NCBI GenBank assembly: GCA_947598825.1
Contig: CANQFM010000025.1
Coordinates: forward strand, 1 to 40,494
Source: an uncultured Eisenbergiella sp.
GTDB lineage: Bacteria; Bacillota; Clostridia; Lachnospirales; Lachnospiraceae
Length of the DNA: 40,494 nt
Direction: 5' to 3'
The notes under the pieces were generated by a model that worked only from the letters and a program-made list of their open reading frames with translations, had not been told where the DNA came from and ran no database searches. Positions 23,983-33,598 of the stretch are shown piece after piece (the first letter of the stretch is position 1; every line of letters starts with the position of its first letter). Made by a program: the position numbers and the translations under genes.

Positions 23983-26900
23983 AGATGTTAACGGCTCCCC
24001 TGCGGGAGCTGGCGGAATTTGACGAAGGGAAACGGCTTTTGGAGGACGGGACGCCGGTGGGCTTTACCGGCCTTTACGATTCCCAGAAGCTTCATATGGT
24101 GCATGGATTGAGCGATGGTTTTTCTCAGAAGATCATCGTTACTTTCAGTGACAAAAGAGCGCGGGAGATCTGTGAGGAATATCGGTTTTACGACCGTCAC
24201 ACGCTTCTCTATCCCGCCAGGGACCTGATCTTTTATCAGGCGGATGTGGCGGGGAACGCCCTGACCAGGGAACGGATACAGGCGGTAAGGACGCTGCTTT
24301 TCGGACGTCCGGCGACGGTGGTCACCACGATAGCGGCGCTGATGTCTCCCCTCGTCCCGATGGCCGATATACGGGCGAAGATCCTTTCCTTCGATAAGTC
24401 TGCGGTCATCGAAGAGGCCGCACTGTCGGAAAAGCTGGTGGAAATGGGCTATGAAAAGACCTGGCAGGTGGAGACGCCGGGCCAGTTTTCGATCCGGGGC
24501 GGCATCGTGGATATTTTTGATATTACCGAAGAAAACCCGTACCGGATCGAGCTTTGGGGCGACAGCGTGGAATCCATCCGCAGCTTCGACGCGCTTTCCC
24601 AGCGGTCGGTGGAGGAGCTTTCCCGGGTAGAGATCTATCCTGCCGCAGAGATGATGCTTTCTGCTGCGAGGCGTCACGACGGTTTTGTGAAGATCAAAAA
24701 AGAGACGAAGGAATTTGCACAGCGGCTGGAAGAAAGCGGAAAACGAGAAGAAGCGGGCCGGATCCGCGCTCAGATCCGGGAACTGGAGGAAGCGGCCGAA
24801 GCGCTGGCAGGCGTGGTGAATCTGGAGGGTTTTGTTCATTATTTTTATGAGAGGACGGAATCCTTCCTGCAGTATTTCGACCCTGCGGACTGCGTCGTGT
24901 TTCTGGATGAGCCCAAGCGCCTGTCGGAGACGGCGGAAGCGCTGGAGCTGGAATTTCGGGAAAGCATGGCGCAGCGTCTGGAAAAGGGATATATCCTTCC
25001 CGGACAGGCAGATCTTTTGTATGAGCTGCGCCGGATCGCCGCGCATCTGAGCCGCTATCGGGCCGCCGCTCTGGCGGCCATCGACGCAAAGAGCAGCCTG
25101 TTTGAGGCCGAGCGCCTGTTTGAGATCACAGTGCGCAGCATGACTTCCTATAATAATAGCTTTGAGGCGCTGTTAAAGGATTTAAAGCGGTACAAACGGC
25201 TGGGGAGCCGCGTGCTTTTGCTGTGCGCCTCCCGGACCAGGGCCATGCGGCTGGCGGCGGATCTGCGGGAGCAGGAGCTGACCGCCTTTTACAGCGAGGA
25301 TCCCGACCGGCTGATACAGCCCGGGGAAGTGGAGCTGTTTTACGGACATGTGGAAAAAGGGTTTGAATATCCGCTTTTAAAGTTCGTTGTGATCTCGGAA
25401 GGGGATATTTTTAGCGCGCAGAAAAAAAAGAAGCGCCGGATCAGGCAGTATGAGGGCACGAAGATCCACGATTTTGCTGAGCTGAAGGTCGGGGATTATG
25501 TGGTGCATGAGACGCACGGGTTGGGGATCTACAAAGGGATCGAGAAGGTTTCGGTGGAAGGGACCGTCAGGGATTATATCAAGATCTCCTATCGGGACGG
25601 CGGCAATTTGTATGTGCTGGCCACGGGACTGGATGTAATCCAGAAATATGCCTCCGCCGACGCCCAGAAAACGCCCAAATTAAATAAGCTGGGCGGGCAG
25701 GAATGGACCAGGACCAAGGCCAGGGTGCGGGAAGCGGTGGACGAGGTGGCCAAAGACCTGGTGGAGCTTTACGCGGTGCGGCAGCAGAGCGAGGGCTTTG
25801 CCTTTTCCCCGGATACGGTGTGGCAGAGGGAATTTGAAGAGATGTTCCCCTTTGAAGAGACGGAGGATCAGCTTTCCGCCATCGCCGATACCAAGCGGGA
25901 CATGGAGAGCCATAAGATCATGGACCGCCTGATCTGCGGGGATGTGGGTTACGGCAAGACGGAGATCGCCATCCGGGCGGCGTTTAAGGCGGTGCAGGAC
26001 GGCAAGCAGGTGGTCTTTTTGGTGCCCACCACGATCCTGGCCCAGCAGCACTATAATACTTTTATCCAGCGCATGAAGGATTTCCCGGTGCGCGTGGATC
26101 TGATGTGCCGTTTCCGCACGGCCGCCCAGCAGAAAAAGACGCTGGCGGATCTGCGCAAGGGGCTGGTGGACATCGTGATCGGCACCCATCGGGTACTCTC
26201 CGGCGATATGCAGTATAAGGATCTGGGCCTGTTGATCATCGACGAGGAACAGCGCTTCGGCGTGGCCCATAAGGAAAAAATCAAGAAATTGAAAGAAAAC
26301 GTGGACGTGCTGACGCTTTCGGCCACGCCCATCCCCCGCACCCTGCATATGTCCTTAATTGGGATCCGGGATATGAGCGTGCTGGAGGAGGCCCCCGGCG
26401 ACCGTCTTCCCATCCAGACCTATGTGATGGAATACAACGAAGAGATGGTGCGGGAGGCTATTTCCCGGGAGCTTTCTCGCGGCGGCCAGGTCTATTATGT
26501 ATACAACCGGGTGAATTACATCGCCGACGCAGCGGCCCAGATCCGGAAGCTGGTGCCGGAGGCCAACGTGGCCTTTGCCCATGGACAGATGGCGGAACGG
26601 GAGCTGGAACGGATCATGTTCGAGTTCATCGACGGGCAGATCGACGTGCTGGTGGCTACCACCATCATCGAGACAGGGCTGGATATTTCCAACGTGAACA
26701 CCATCATTATCCAGGATTCCGACCGCATGGGGCTTTCTCAGCTTTATCAGTTACGGGGAAGAGTGGGGCGCTCCAACCGGACGGCCTACGCCTTTTTGAT
26801 GTATAAGCGGGATAAGATCCTGCGGGAGGTGGCGGAAAAGCGGCTTTCCGCGATCCGGGAGTTTACGGAGCTGGGTTCCGGTTTTAAGATCGCCATGAAG

Positions 26901-27506
26901 GATCTGGAGATCCGGGGCGCCGGGAATCTGCTGGGCCAGAGGCAGCACGGCCATATGGCGGCGGTGGGGTACGACCTCTACTGCAAGATGCTCAACGAAG
27001 CGGTAAGGGGATTAAAGGGCGAACAAAACGAGCCGGATTTCGTGACATCCGTGGAACTGGAGGTGGACGCTTTTATTCCGGCCTCCTATATCGTCAACGA
27101 GCAGCAGAAGCTGGATATTTACAAGCGCATGGCCGGCGTGGAAACGGCGGAGGAAGGCGGGCAGCTTCGGGAAGAGCTGCTGGACCGTTTCGGGGCGGTG
27201 CCGGGATCGGCGGAAAATCTGCTGCGCATCGCGCTCATCAAGGCCCGGGCGCATCGGCTTTTTATCACAGAGGTCAAGGGGCGGCCGGGGGAGATCCGTT
27301 TCCTTTTTCGGCCCGACGCCCGGGTGCGGGGGGAAAATATCCCGCAGCTTCTGGAAAAGCACAGACAAGGGCTGCAGTTTGTCCACAGAGGGGATCCCAC
27401 CTTTTTTTACCGGTACAAAAAAAGCGATCTGGTGGACAAAAAAGCGGCGGAACTGCTGGAACTGACGGAACAGCTTCTGGAGGATATGGCGCGTTTTCTG
27501 CTTTGA
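23979..27506 (+). CDS. mfd: transcription-repair coupling factor (Mfd)
   Basis: 1175-residue DNA translocase that removes RNA polymerase stalled at lesions and recruits UvrA. In order: a UvrB-homology region (about 1-350), the CarD-like RNA-polymerase-interaction domain (LKVGDYVVHETHGLGIYKGI, from about residue 504), the translocase with Walker A GDVGYGKT (654-661) and DEEQ box (755-758), SATPIPRTL, the second motor domain with TIIETGLDISNVNT and QLRGRVGRS, and the C-terminal TRCF regulatory domain. Length and motifs are normal. Translation is coupled to pth. It complements uvrC in the same window functionally, though in a separate operon. Confidence 0.97.
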   Translation: MKMLTAPLRELAEFDEGKRLLEDGTPVGFTGLYDSQKLHMVHGLSDGFSQKIIVTFSDKRAREICEEYRFYDRHTLLYPARDLIFYQADVAGNALTRERIQAVRTLLFGRPATVVTTIAALMSPLVPMADIRAKILSFDKSAVIEEAALSEKLVEMGYEKTWQVETPGQFSIRGGIVDIFDITEENPYRIELWGDSVESIRSFDALSQRSVEELSRVEIYPAAEMMLSAARRHDGFVKIKKETKEFAQRLEESGKREEAGRIRAQIRELEEAAEALAGVVNLEGFVHYFYERTESFLQYFDPADCVVFLDEPKRLSETAEALELEFRESMAQRLEKGYILPGQADLLYELRRIAAHLSRYRAAALAAIDAKSSLFEAERLFEITVRSMTSYNNSFEALLKDLKRYKRLGSRVLLLCASRTRAMRLAADLREQELTAFYSEDPDRLIQPGEVELFYGHVEKGFEYPLLKFVVISEGDIFSAQKKKKRRIRQYEGTKIHDFAELKVGDYVVHETHGLGIYKGIEKVSVEGTVRDYIKISYRDGGNLYVLATGLDVIQKYASADAQKTPKLNKLGGQEWTRTKARVREAVDEVAKDLVELYAVRQQSEGFAFSPDTVWQREFEEMFPFEETEDQLSAIADTKRDMESHKIMDRLICGDVGYGKTEIAIRAAFKAVQDGKQVVFLVPTTILAQQHYNTFIQRMKDFPVRVDLMCRFRTAAQQKKTLADLRKGLVDIVIGTHRVLSGDMQYKDLGLLIIDEEQRFGVAHKEKIKKLKENVDVLTLSATPIPRTLHMSLIGIRDMSVLEEAPGDRLPIQTYVMEYNEEMVREAISRELSRGGQVYYVYNRVNYIADAAAQIRKLVPEANVAFAHGQMAERELERIMFEFIDGQIDVLVATTIIETGLDISNVNTIIIQDSDRMGLSQLYQLRGRVGRSNRTAYAFLMYKRDKILREVAEKRLSAIREFTELGSGFKIAMKDLEIRGAGNLLGQRQHGHMAAVGYDLYCKMLNEAVRGLKGEQNEPDFVTSVELEVDAFIPASYIVNEQQKLDIYKRMAGVETAEEGGQLREELLDRFGAVPGSAENLLRIALIKARAHRLFITEVKGRPGEIRFLFRPDARVRGENIPQLLEKHRQGLQFVHRGDPTFFYRYKKSDLVDKKAAELLELTEQLLEDMARFLL

Positions 27507-27525
27507 GGCTGTGAGAGGGGAGCGG

Positions 27526-28875
27526 ATGGAACGGATGAGATCGGATGCAAACAAAATGAGGGCGGTTTTGGGGGCGGGTTTTTTGCTGCGTCTCTTTTAC
27601 GTCCTTTTTTCCACGATCTACGACCGGCAGTACGATATCGGCATGATCGATCTGGACGCAGGGCATCCCGTCACCGGCGGCCATCTGGCTTATATCCAGT
27701 ATTTGTACGAGAACTGGCGCCTGCCGGATTTCGACCCCACCAGCGTCTATCAGTTCAATCATCCCCCGCTGCATCACTATATCAGCGCCCTCTGGCTGAA
27801 ACTGGCTTCCTTTTTCCTGCGCGATACGGCGGTTTTGGAGGAATCGTTGCAGGCGGTGCCCTTTCTTTGCTCGCTGCTCATCCTTCTGGTGTTGTTAAAG
27901 ATCCTGCGGCTGCTTTCTCTGCAGGAGAGGACCAGGCGCTTTTTGATGCTGCTGTTTTCCTTTCATCCCGCCCTGGTGCTTCTGTCGGGGAGCGTGAATA
28001 ACGACTGCATGAGCCTGCTGTTTACGCTGTTGTGCGTCTATACGGCGATCGTCTGGGGACGCGCGCCGGGATATCGCAGGATCCTGTATCTTGCGCTTTC
28101 CATCGCCCTGGGGATGCTGACAAAACAGAATGTGGCCGAAATGGCCCTTCCGATCGGGTTGGTCTTTCTTTATGTGCTGATCGAGGCGTGGAAAAGGGAG
28201 GGCTTCCCGAAGAAACTGCTGGGGCAGTTCGCCCTCTTTGGCGCGGTCAGCATTCCGCTGGGCATGTGCTTTTATGTCCGGAATATGCTGCAGTTTCACA
28301 TGCCGCTGGTGTGGATCTATGAGCTGCCAGAGGACTCCTGGCAGTATACGGGGAATGTCCCTCTGGTAAACCGGCTGCTGTGGCCCATTCCACAGGAAAT
28401 GGCGGACAATCTGCTGCATTTCCGCATCGGCTGCGGCTATAACGTGTGGATGCAGATCATACGCACCTCGGTGCTGGGAGAATGGGACATGGCCGGCGTG
28501 GGCTATGGCGTCAAGGCGCTGGCGGTTTTGCTGATGTTTGCGGGAGCGGCGTTAGGCGGTGCGTCCCTGATCGCCTTTTTCCGCGTTTTCTGTCTGCCGT
28601 CAAAAAAATATGCCGTGGATACGGTCTGCCGGATCGTGTTCGTGGCCGGTTATTTCGTGAACCTGGTTGGGTATCTGCTCTTTGTGTACCGTTATCCTCA
28701 GGAGTGCAGTATGCACTTCCGCTATATTGAGATCGAGCTTTTGTTCCCGGCGGCAGCGCTGGGGTTCGTCTGGCAGGAAACGCAGAGGAAATGGCTGCGG
28801 CTTGCGCTGGATGTGCTTCTGGCGGCGTTCTGCGCGCTGAGCGTGGCGATGACCTGCGTGTGGTGTCTGGGCTGA
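27526..28875 (+). CDS. GT-C fold membrane glycosyltransferase-like protein (ArnT/PMT-like)
   Basis: About 449 residues with some ten hydrophobic spans. The first loop carries acidic residues and the pattern DIGMIDLDAGHPVTGGHLAY, then YQFNHPPLHHYISALWLKL, which resembles the Asp...HPPLYYxL signature of lipid-linked-sugar dependent GT-C transferases such as family 39. Such enzymes transfer a sugar from a polyprenyl carrier to protein or glycan outside the membrane; donor and acceptor here are unknown. The start is ambiguous between GTG 27511, ATG 27526 (GGGGAG close upstream) and ATG 27535. It follows mfd by a few bases and leads a tight run of four cell-surface genes. Confidence 0.75.
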   Translation: MERMRSDANKMRAVLGAGFLLRLFYVLFSTIYDRQYDIGMIDLDAGHPVTGGHLAYIQYLYENWRLPDFDPTSVYQFNHPPLHHYISALWLKLASFFLRDTAVLEESLQAVPFLCSLLILLVLLKILRLLSLQERTRRFLMLLFSFHPALVLLSGSVNNDCMSLLFTLLCVYTAIVWGRAPGYRRILYLALSIALGMLTKQNVAEMALPIGLVFLYVLIEAWKREGFPKKLLGQFALFGAVSIPLGMCFYVRNMLQFHMPLVWIYELPEDSWQYTGNVPLVNRLLWPIPQEMADNLLHFRIGCGYNVWMQIIRTSVLGEWDMAGVGYGVKALAVLLMFAGAALGGASLIAFFRVFCLPSKKYAVDTVCRIVFVAGYFVNLVGYLLFVYRYPQECSMHFRYIEIELLFPAAALGFVWQETQRKWLRLALDVLLAAFCALSVAMTCVWCLG

Positions 28876-28917
28876 TGCGGCCCCGGCCCTGAGGCGGTGC
28901 GGCGGAAAGGAGTGTTC

Positions 28918-31266
28918 ATGCCGGAGGAAAAACGTGGGAAGAATGTATATGGACAGATCGGCCTCACCGCCCTTTGCGCGGCGGGGCTTGTCTGCGCGCT
29001 CTATTGGCTGAAGGGGTTCTTTCCCTTCGGCGACGGGTCCGTCATGATGATCGATCTGTATTCCCAATATCTGCCGCTGCTCTACCGGTTTTACGATGTT
29101 GTGAGCGGACAGAAAAATCTCTTTCTGGAACTGTCGGCGGCGGGGGGCATCAATCTGTACGCGGAAACCATCAACGAAGTCTGCAATCCTTTCAATTATG
29201 TGCTGCTTTTATTCGGCCGCGGGATGATCTGGCAGTCGGTGAACGTGCTGCTTTTGCTCTATCTGGTCTGCGCCAGCGCCAGCGCGCATTTCTTCCTTTT
29301 GCGGGTCTGGCCCCGAAAACGGCGTTGGAACACGGTCCTAAGCCTCTGCTACGGACTGTCCGCCTATGGGGCCTATCAGTTCCAGATCATCAAATGGATG
29401 ATCTTTCCGGTAATCTTCCCCTTCTTTGTATTGTCCTTAAGGCGGCTGCTGCTGCAGCGCAAAGGGGGCCTGTACGCGCTGCTTTTGGCCTGGCAGATGG
29501 TGTTGAGCGTCCAACTGGGCTTCATGGCGCTGTGCTTTACGCTGTTTTCCTGCGGGATCTGGTTCTGGACGAAAGGCGGGGCAGAGCCGGAGAATGGCAA
29601 AGGCCTGGGAACCGCCGGATCTTGGAGACGCCTTTGGCGACGTCTATCGTCCGGGCGGCAGGAGGCTTGCGCCTTAGGGATCTATACGTTGGCAGGGCTT
29701 TTTCTGGCGGGCTTCGTACTGGTGCCGGAGTTTTTGATCCTGCTGTCCTCCGCCCGGGCCGGGGAAAATCTGACTTACTGGGAGATCACAGGCCGTCACG
29801 GACTGGACGATCTCTTTGAACGGCTGTTTGAGATCTCTCATCCGGCGCTGTTGGCCCTGCTGGCCGACCTGGCGGTGAAAAAAAGACTGCGGATACGGGC
29901 AAACGGCGCAGCACAGGGTGCGACATGCGGCGCTGCAAACGGCGGCCCGCTGCGTTTCTGGCTCCTTTTAAACGGCTTTCTGTGGCTGACGGTATTGCTG
30001 CAGCCGGCCAATCTGCTGTGGCATCTGGGCTCCTATGTCTGCTTCCCGGTGCGGTATGCTTACATGGTCCTGCTGGCCCAAACTGGGCTGGCAAAGGCGC
30101 TGATGGAAAGCGCCGGGGAGGATAAAAGGGCGGGAGCTGTACGTCCGGTGCAGCTTGCCGGGGCTTTGGCAGCGCTGGCCTGTATCCTTTTGGCCTTTTG
30201 CTGCGTCATGGGCTGGGAAGAAAAACTGGTTCAGGCATTTTCCTCGCTGGCTATCAGCAGCGCTTGTCCAAAGGAGACGCTGCAGGTCTGTCTGATCCTG
30301 GCGCTGTTTTTCCTGGCGGCCCTGATCGGATTTTTCTGCGGCCCTTTCGCAAAGCCTGCGGTGCTGGCGGCAGCGGCCTCCTGCAGTCTTTGCCTGTTTG
30401 TCATGATCTGTCTGCCGGAAGGAAACGCCGTGCGGACGGAGGACGAACGGGCCTATCAGGTCATGGAGCAGCGATACCGGGAGACGGGACAGGCTCCCGA
30501 ACTGCGGGTGCGGGAGGAAGAATCGCTGCCTTTCAATTTCCCGCTGGTGGAGGGGACAAATTCGCTGAACGGATATTTCTCCACGGTGGATAAGGCGTTC
30601 CAGCGGGCCATGGAGGAACTGGGATATCTGACGCCCTGGGTCTCCGTCCGCTCTACGGGAACGGTGGATACCGCCGCTTCTGACGCCCTGCTCTGGAACC
30701 GGGAACGGGGAAACGCGCGTCCGCTGCAGGGCACCGTATTTTACACGATGCAGGGGAAAACGGAACTGGCGGGGGAGACGGCTGAGGAAAAGCAGGAGGC
30801 TCTGGGCAGGTGGCTGGCGGAAACGCGGACGGAACTCACAATGCCCGTCCTGGACGGTCGCGGCGGCCAGATCAGCGCAGAGGTGACTGCCCGGGAAGAC
30901 GGGTTTTTGTTCCTTCCCTTTGCGGCCCTGCCGGGTTGGCAGGCGGAACGAAACGGGGAGAAAGCAAAGGTGGAACCTCTTCTGGGCTGCTTTCTGGGCG
31001 TTGCCCTGCAAAAAGGAGAGAACCGGATCGTACTGCGCTTCCGGGAGCCGGGACTGGCGGCGGGCATGGCCCTGACGGTTCTGGGCCTTTTACTGCTGTT
31101 GGCCGCAGGGCGTCTTAAAGATATTGCGGTTGTGAAAAACACGGTGGGAGGGGCCTATACGCCGCTGCTTGCGGCAGGCGTCCTGTTCTTTTATGTCCTG
31201 CCGGCGCTGGGGCTGGCGCTGCATCTGGCGCAGAAAGTGTTGGAAAGGCTGGGAGTGGGCGGATGA
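28918..31266 (+). CDS. YfhO-family membrane protein
   Basis: 782-residue protein with roughly 12 membrane spans and a large extracytoplasmic C-terminal domain followed by two more spans. The start GYFPFGDGS-like block (here KGFFPFGDGSVMMIDLYSQY), LYAETINEVCNPFNYVLL and YSKYG-like YGAYQFQIIKW are typical of YfhO, which in Bacillus and Listeria glycosylates teichoic or lipoteichoic acids. ATG 28918 follows AAAGGAG; GTG 28897 is less likely. The stop overlaps the next gene by 4 nt. Its position between a GT-C protein and a secreted glycosidase fits a role in surface-glycan decoration, which is inferred. Confidence 0.85.
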   Translation: MPEEKRGKNVYGQIGLTALCAAGLVCALYWLKGFFPFGDGSVMMIDLYSQYLPLLYRFYDVVSGQKNLFLELSAAGGINLYAETINEVCNPFNYVLLLFGRGMIWQSVNVLLLLYLVCASASAHFFLLRVWPRKRRWNTVLSLCYGLSAYGAYQFQIIKWMIFPVIFPFFVLSLRRLLLQRKGGLYALLLAWQMVLSVQLGFMALCFTLFSCGIWFWTKGGAEPENGKGLGTAGSWRRLWRRLSSGRQEACALGIYTLAGLFLAGFVLVPEFLILLSSARAGENLTYWEITGRHGLDDLFERLFEISHPALLALLADLAVKKRLRIRANGAAQGATCGAANGGPLRFWLLLNGFLWLTVLLQPANLLWHLGSYVCFPVRYAYMVLLAQTGLAKALMESAGEDKRAGAVRPVQLAGALAALACILLAFCCVMGWEEKLVQAFSSLAISSACPKETLQVCLILALFFLAALIGFFCGPFAKPAVLAAAASCSLCLFVMICLPEGNAVRTEDERAYQVMEQRYRETGQAPELRVREEESLPFNFPLVEGTNSLNGYFSTVDKAFQRAMEELGYLTPWVSVRSTGTVDTAASDALLWNRERGNARPLQGTVFYTMQGKTELAGETAEEKQEALGRWLAETRTELTMPVLDGRGGQISAEVTAREDGFLFLPFAALPGWQAERNGEKAKVEPLLGCFLGVALQKGENRIVLRFREPGLAAGMALTVLGLLLLLAAGRLKDIAVVKNTVGGAYTPLLAAGVLFFYVLPALGLALHLAQKVLERLGVGG

Positions 31267-33596
31267 AGGCAAAAAAAATCGGGAAAACAGCGGCTATCCT
31301 GGCGGCCGTCCTTTCTGCGGTCTTTTTTTCTTCCCTTTTGGGGTGCGCCGGAGGGCAAAGGGAGGATGCGGATCAACAGGAGCAATGGCGGGTGTTTACG
31401 GCCCAAAGCCTGCCGGAAGGGATCGCGGTACGGACGGTGGGAGAGAACCTGCTGCGCCAGCCCGGCGTGAAGGCAAAGGCCGACAGCAGGGAGAACGCGG
31501 ATTTTGGCGCGTCCGCCGCCATAGACGGGATCTGTGAGGACCGGAACCTGCGCTGGTCCTCGGAAAATAACTGGGAGGATCCGGAGCATTGGCTCCAGGT
31601 GGCGTTCCCGCAAAAAACCGCCGTGGGCGCGGTGCGGATTTTCTGGGAGAGGGACAACGCCCTGCGTTACGCCCTGGAATATTCCACAGACGGCAAAAGC
31701 TGGACGCAGGCGGCCGCTTTTGAGACGCCGCCGGAGGATGTCGTGCAGGATATCGTGTTGGAAGCGCCGGTGACGGCCCGGTATCTGCGCCTGCATGTCA
31801 TGGACGTCAGGAAAGAGGAAGCGGATCTGAGCCTGTATTATCAAAATGTATCCGTGCTGGAGCTGGAAGCATACGCCGGCATTGAAGATGATTTTTTGAT
31901 CGAAAAGCCCGTCGTTTCGGCCGGGAGCCGGCGGCGGTTTGCCGATGAAACAAAAACGTCGGAAACGATTCCCTGGCCGACGGTTCCTACAGGCTATACG
32001 CTGGAATTTGTCGGGGCGGATTATGAGGAGTTGGTAGACCGGCAGGGGCGGATCGCCGACGTCGAAACGGATGAGCAGGTGGAATTGGGCTTCGCCTTGA
32101 AAAAAGGGGAAACACGGGCCGAACTGCCGGGAATGGAGGTAACGATCCCGGCCGGGCGCGAGGCAGAAACAGGCAGTGCCTACCGGCTGGGAGAATCGGT
32201 GCGGGTGCTTCTGGAAAAGGACGCAGACGAAGCGTTTCTGGCAACAGCGCGGCTGTTTTCGGAAGAACTCTCTGAAGTGATGGGCCGGGACGTCCCGGTG
32301 ACGACGGCAGATCCGGACGCTGAGGCTCCCGTCCGGGAAGGGGATATTTTTTTGGAAAGGGCCAAAGAACCGGAAAAGGAAGCGGACGCAGACTGGCCCG
32401 ACGGACTGGGGGAGGAGGGCTATCGGCTCTGCCTCTATGGGCCCAAAAACGGGGGCACAAGGATCGTCGCCAACACTTCCCGGGGCCTGCGTTGGGGCTG
32501 CGTGGCCCTTATGGATCTGCTGGAGGAGGGACAGGGCAGTCTGACGGAGGGCACGGTGTCGGAAAGGCCCCGCTACAGCGTCCGGGGCTTTGGCATCGAC
32601 GTGGGGCGGCGGGCCATCCCTCTGGAATTTTTGTATCGCGTGACGGAGGAAATGTCGCGGCAGAAGATGAACACGCTGCTGGTGCATCTAAACGACAATC
32701 AGATCATTTCCTCCAGCGGCTATGACGGCACGCTGGAAGGGGCTTACGGCCTGTATGCCGGGTTCCGTCTGGAATCGGATATGCGAAACGAGGACGGGGA
32801 GGGCATTACCTCCGGGGATCTTTTTTATACGAAGGAGGAATTTGCCCGGTTCATCGCCGACGCGGCGGCCTACGGGGTGGAGGTGGTGCCGGAGATCGAC
32901 ACGCCCGCCCACTGTCTGGCGCTGACCAAAGTGTTCCCGCAACTGGGACTTGCCAAAGACCCGGAGGGCGCGGATCAGTTGGATCTGTCCAGGCCGGCGG
33001 CGGTACAGCTTGGCAAGGATCTGTGGAGCGAGTATCTGACGGCCCAGGATGGCGGACAGAAAGCGGTATTTGCGCGCTGTGGGACAGTACACATCGGCAT
33101 GGACGAATATTTCGGGGACAGCGAGGCGTGGCTTTCTTATCTGAAAGCGCTGACAGAGCATATCGGGCAGCTTGCGCCTGAAAAAAAGATCCGCCTGTGG
33201 GGCAGCTTTACGGGCATGGGGATCGATCCCGGCGAGATTCCTGCGGATCTGCAGGTGCAGATCTGGGATACGGGCTGGGCGGATCCGGCGGACACCTATG
33301 GAGCCGGTCTGTCCGTCGTCAATTCCCTGAGCAGCAGCCTCTATATCATCCCGGGAGGCGGCTACGACTGGCTGGATCTCGATTTTTTAGAGGAAAAATG
33401 GCAGCCCAACGTTTTTGAAACACCGGAGCGCACCTGGACGCTGCCCGCCTATTCGGACAGGATGCTGGGCGCTTGTTATATGCTTTGGAACGACTGGCAA
33501 CAGGTAGAGGGCAAAGAGATCTCCATGGACGGACTGTTTGCGCGTTTTGCGCAGCCGCTGCCGGTCATCGCCCAAAAGCTTTGGGGACGGGAGTGA
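31263..33596 (+). CDS. secreted GH20 beta-N-acetylhexosaminidase-type lipoprotein
   Basis: 777 residues. A lipoprotein signal ends in the lipobox LLGC (Cys28), so the protein is anchored outside the membrane. Next comes an F5/8-type (discoidin, CBM32-like) sugar-binding domain (about 60-205, ENLLRQPG ... RYLRLHVMDV), a GH20b-like beta domain (about 300-420), and a GH20 TIM barrel from RYSVRGFGIDVGRR (about 437). The catalytic Asp-Glu pair lies in HIGMDEYFG (near residues 613-615), not the more common GGDE; the HIGxDEY form recalls lacto-N-biosidase-type members. The likely substrate is a terminal GlcNAc, GalNAc or lacto-N-biose unit on host or bacterial glycans. Start overlaps the upstream stop (ATGA). 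Confidence 0.88.
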   Translation: MKAKKIGKTAAILAAVLSAVFFSSLLGCAGGQREDADQQEQWRVFTAQSLPEGIAVRTVGENLLRQPGVKAKADSRENADFGASAAIDGICEDRNLRWSSENNWEDPEHWLQVAFPQKTAVGAVRIFWERDNALRYALEYSTDGKSWTQAAAFETPPEDVVQDIVLEAPVTARYLRLHVMDVRKEEADLSLYYQNVSVLELEAYAGIEDDFLIEKPVVSAGSRRRFADETKTSETIPWPTVPTGYTLEFVGADYEELVDRQGRIADVETDEQVELGFALKKGETRAELPGMEVTIPAGREAETGSAYRLGESVRVLLEKDADEAFLATARLFSEELSEVMGRDVPVTTADPDAEAPVREGDIFLERAKEPEKEADADWPDGLGEEGYRLCLYGPKNGGTRIVANTSRGLRWGCVALMDLLEEGQGSLTEGTVSERPRYSVRGFGIDVGRRAIPLEFLYRVTEEMSRQKMNTLLVHLNDNQIISSSGYDGTLEGAYGLYAGFRLESDMRNEDGEGITSGDLFYTKEEFARFIADAAAYGVEVVPEIDTPAHCLALTKVFPQLGLAKDPEGADQLDLSRPAAVQLGKDLWSEYLTAQDGGQKAVFARCGTVHIGMDEYFGDSEAWLSYLKALTEHIGQLAPEKKIRLWGSFTGMGIDPGEIPADLQVQIWDTGWADPADTYGAGLSVVNSLSSSLYIIPGGGYDWLDLDFLEEKWQPNVFETPERTWTLPAYSDRMLGACYMLWNDWQQVEGKEISMDGLFARFAQPLPVIAQKLWGRE

Positions 33597-33598
33597 AT

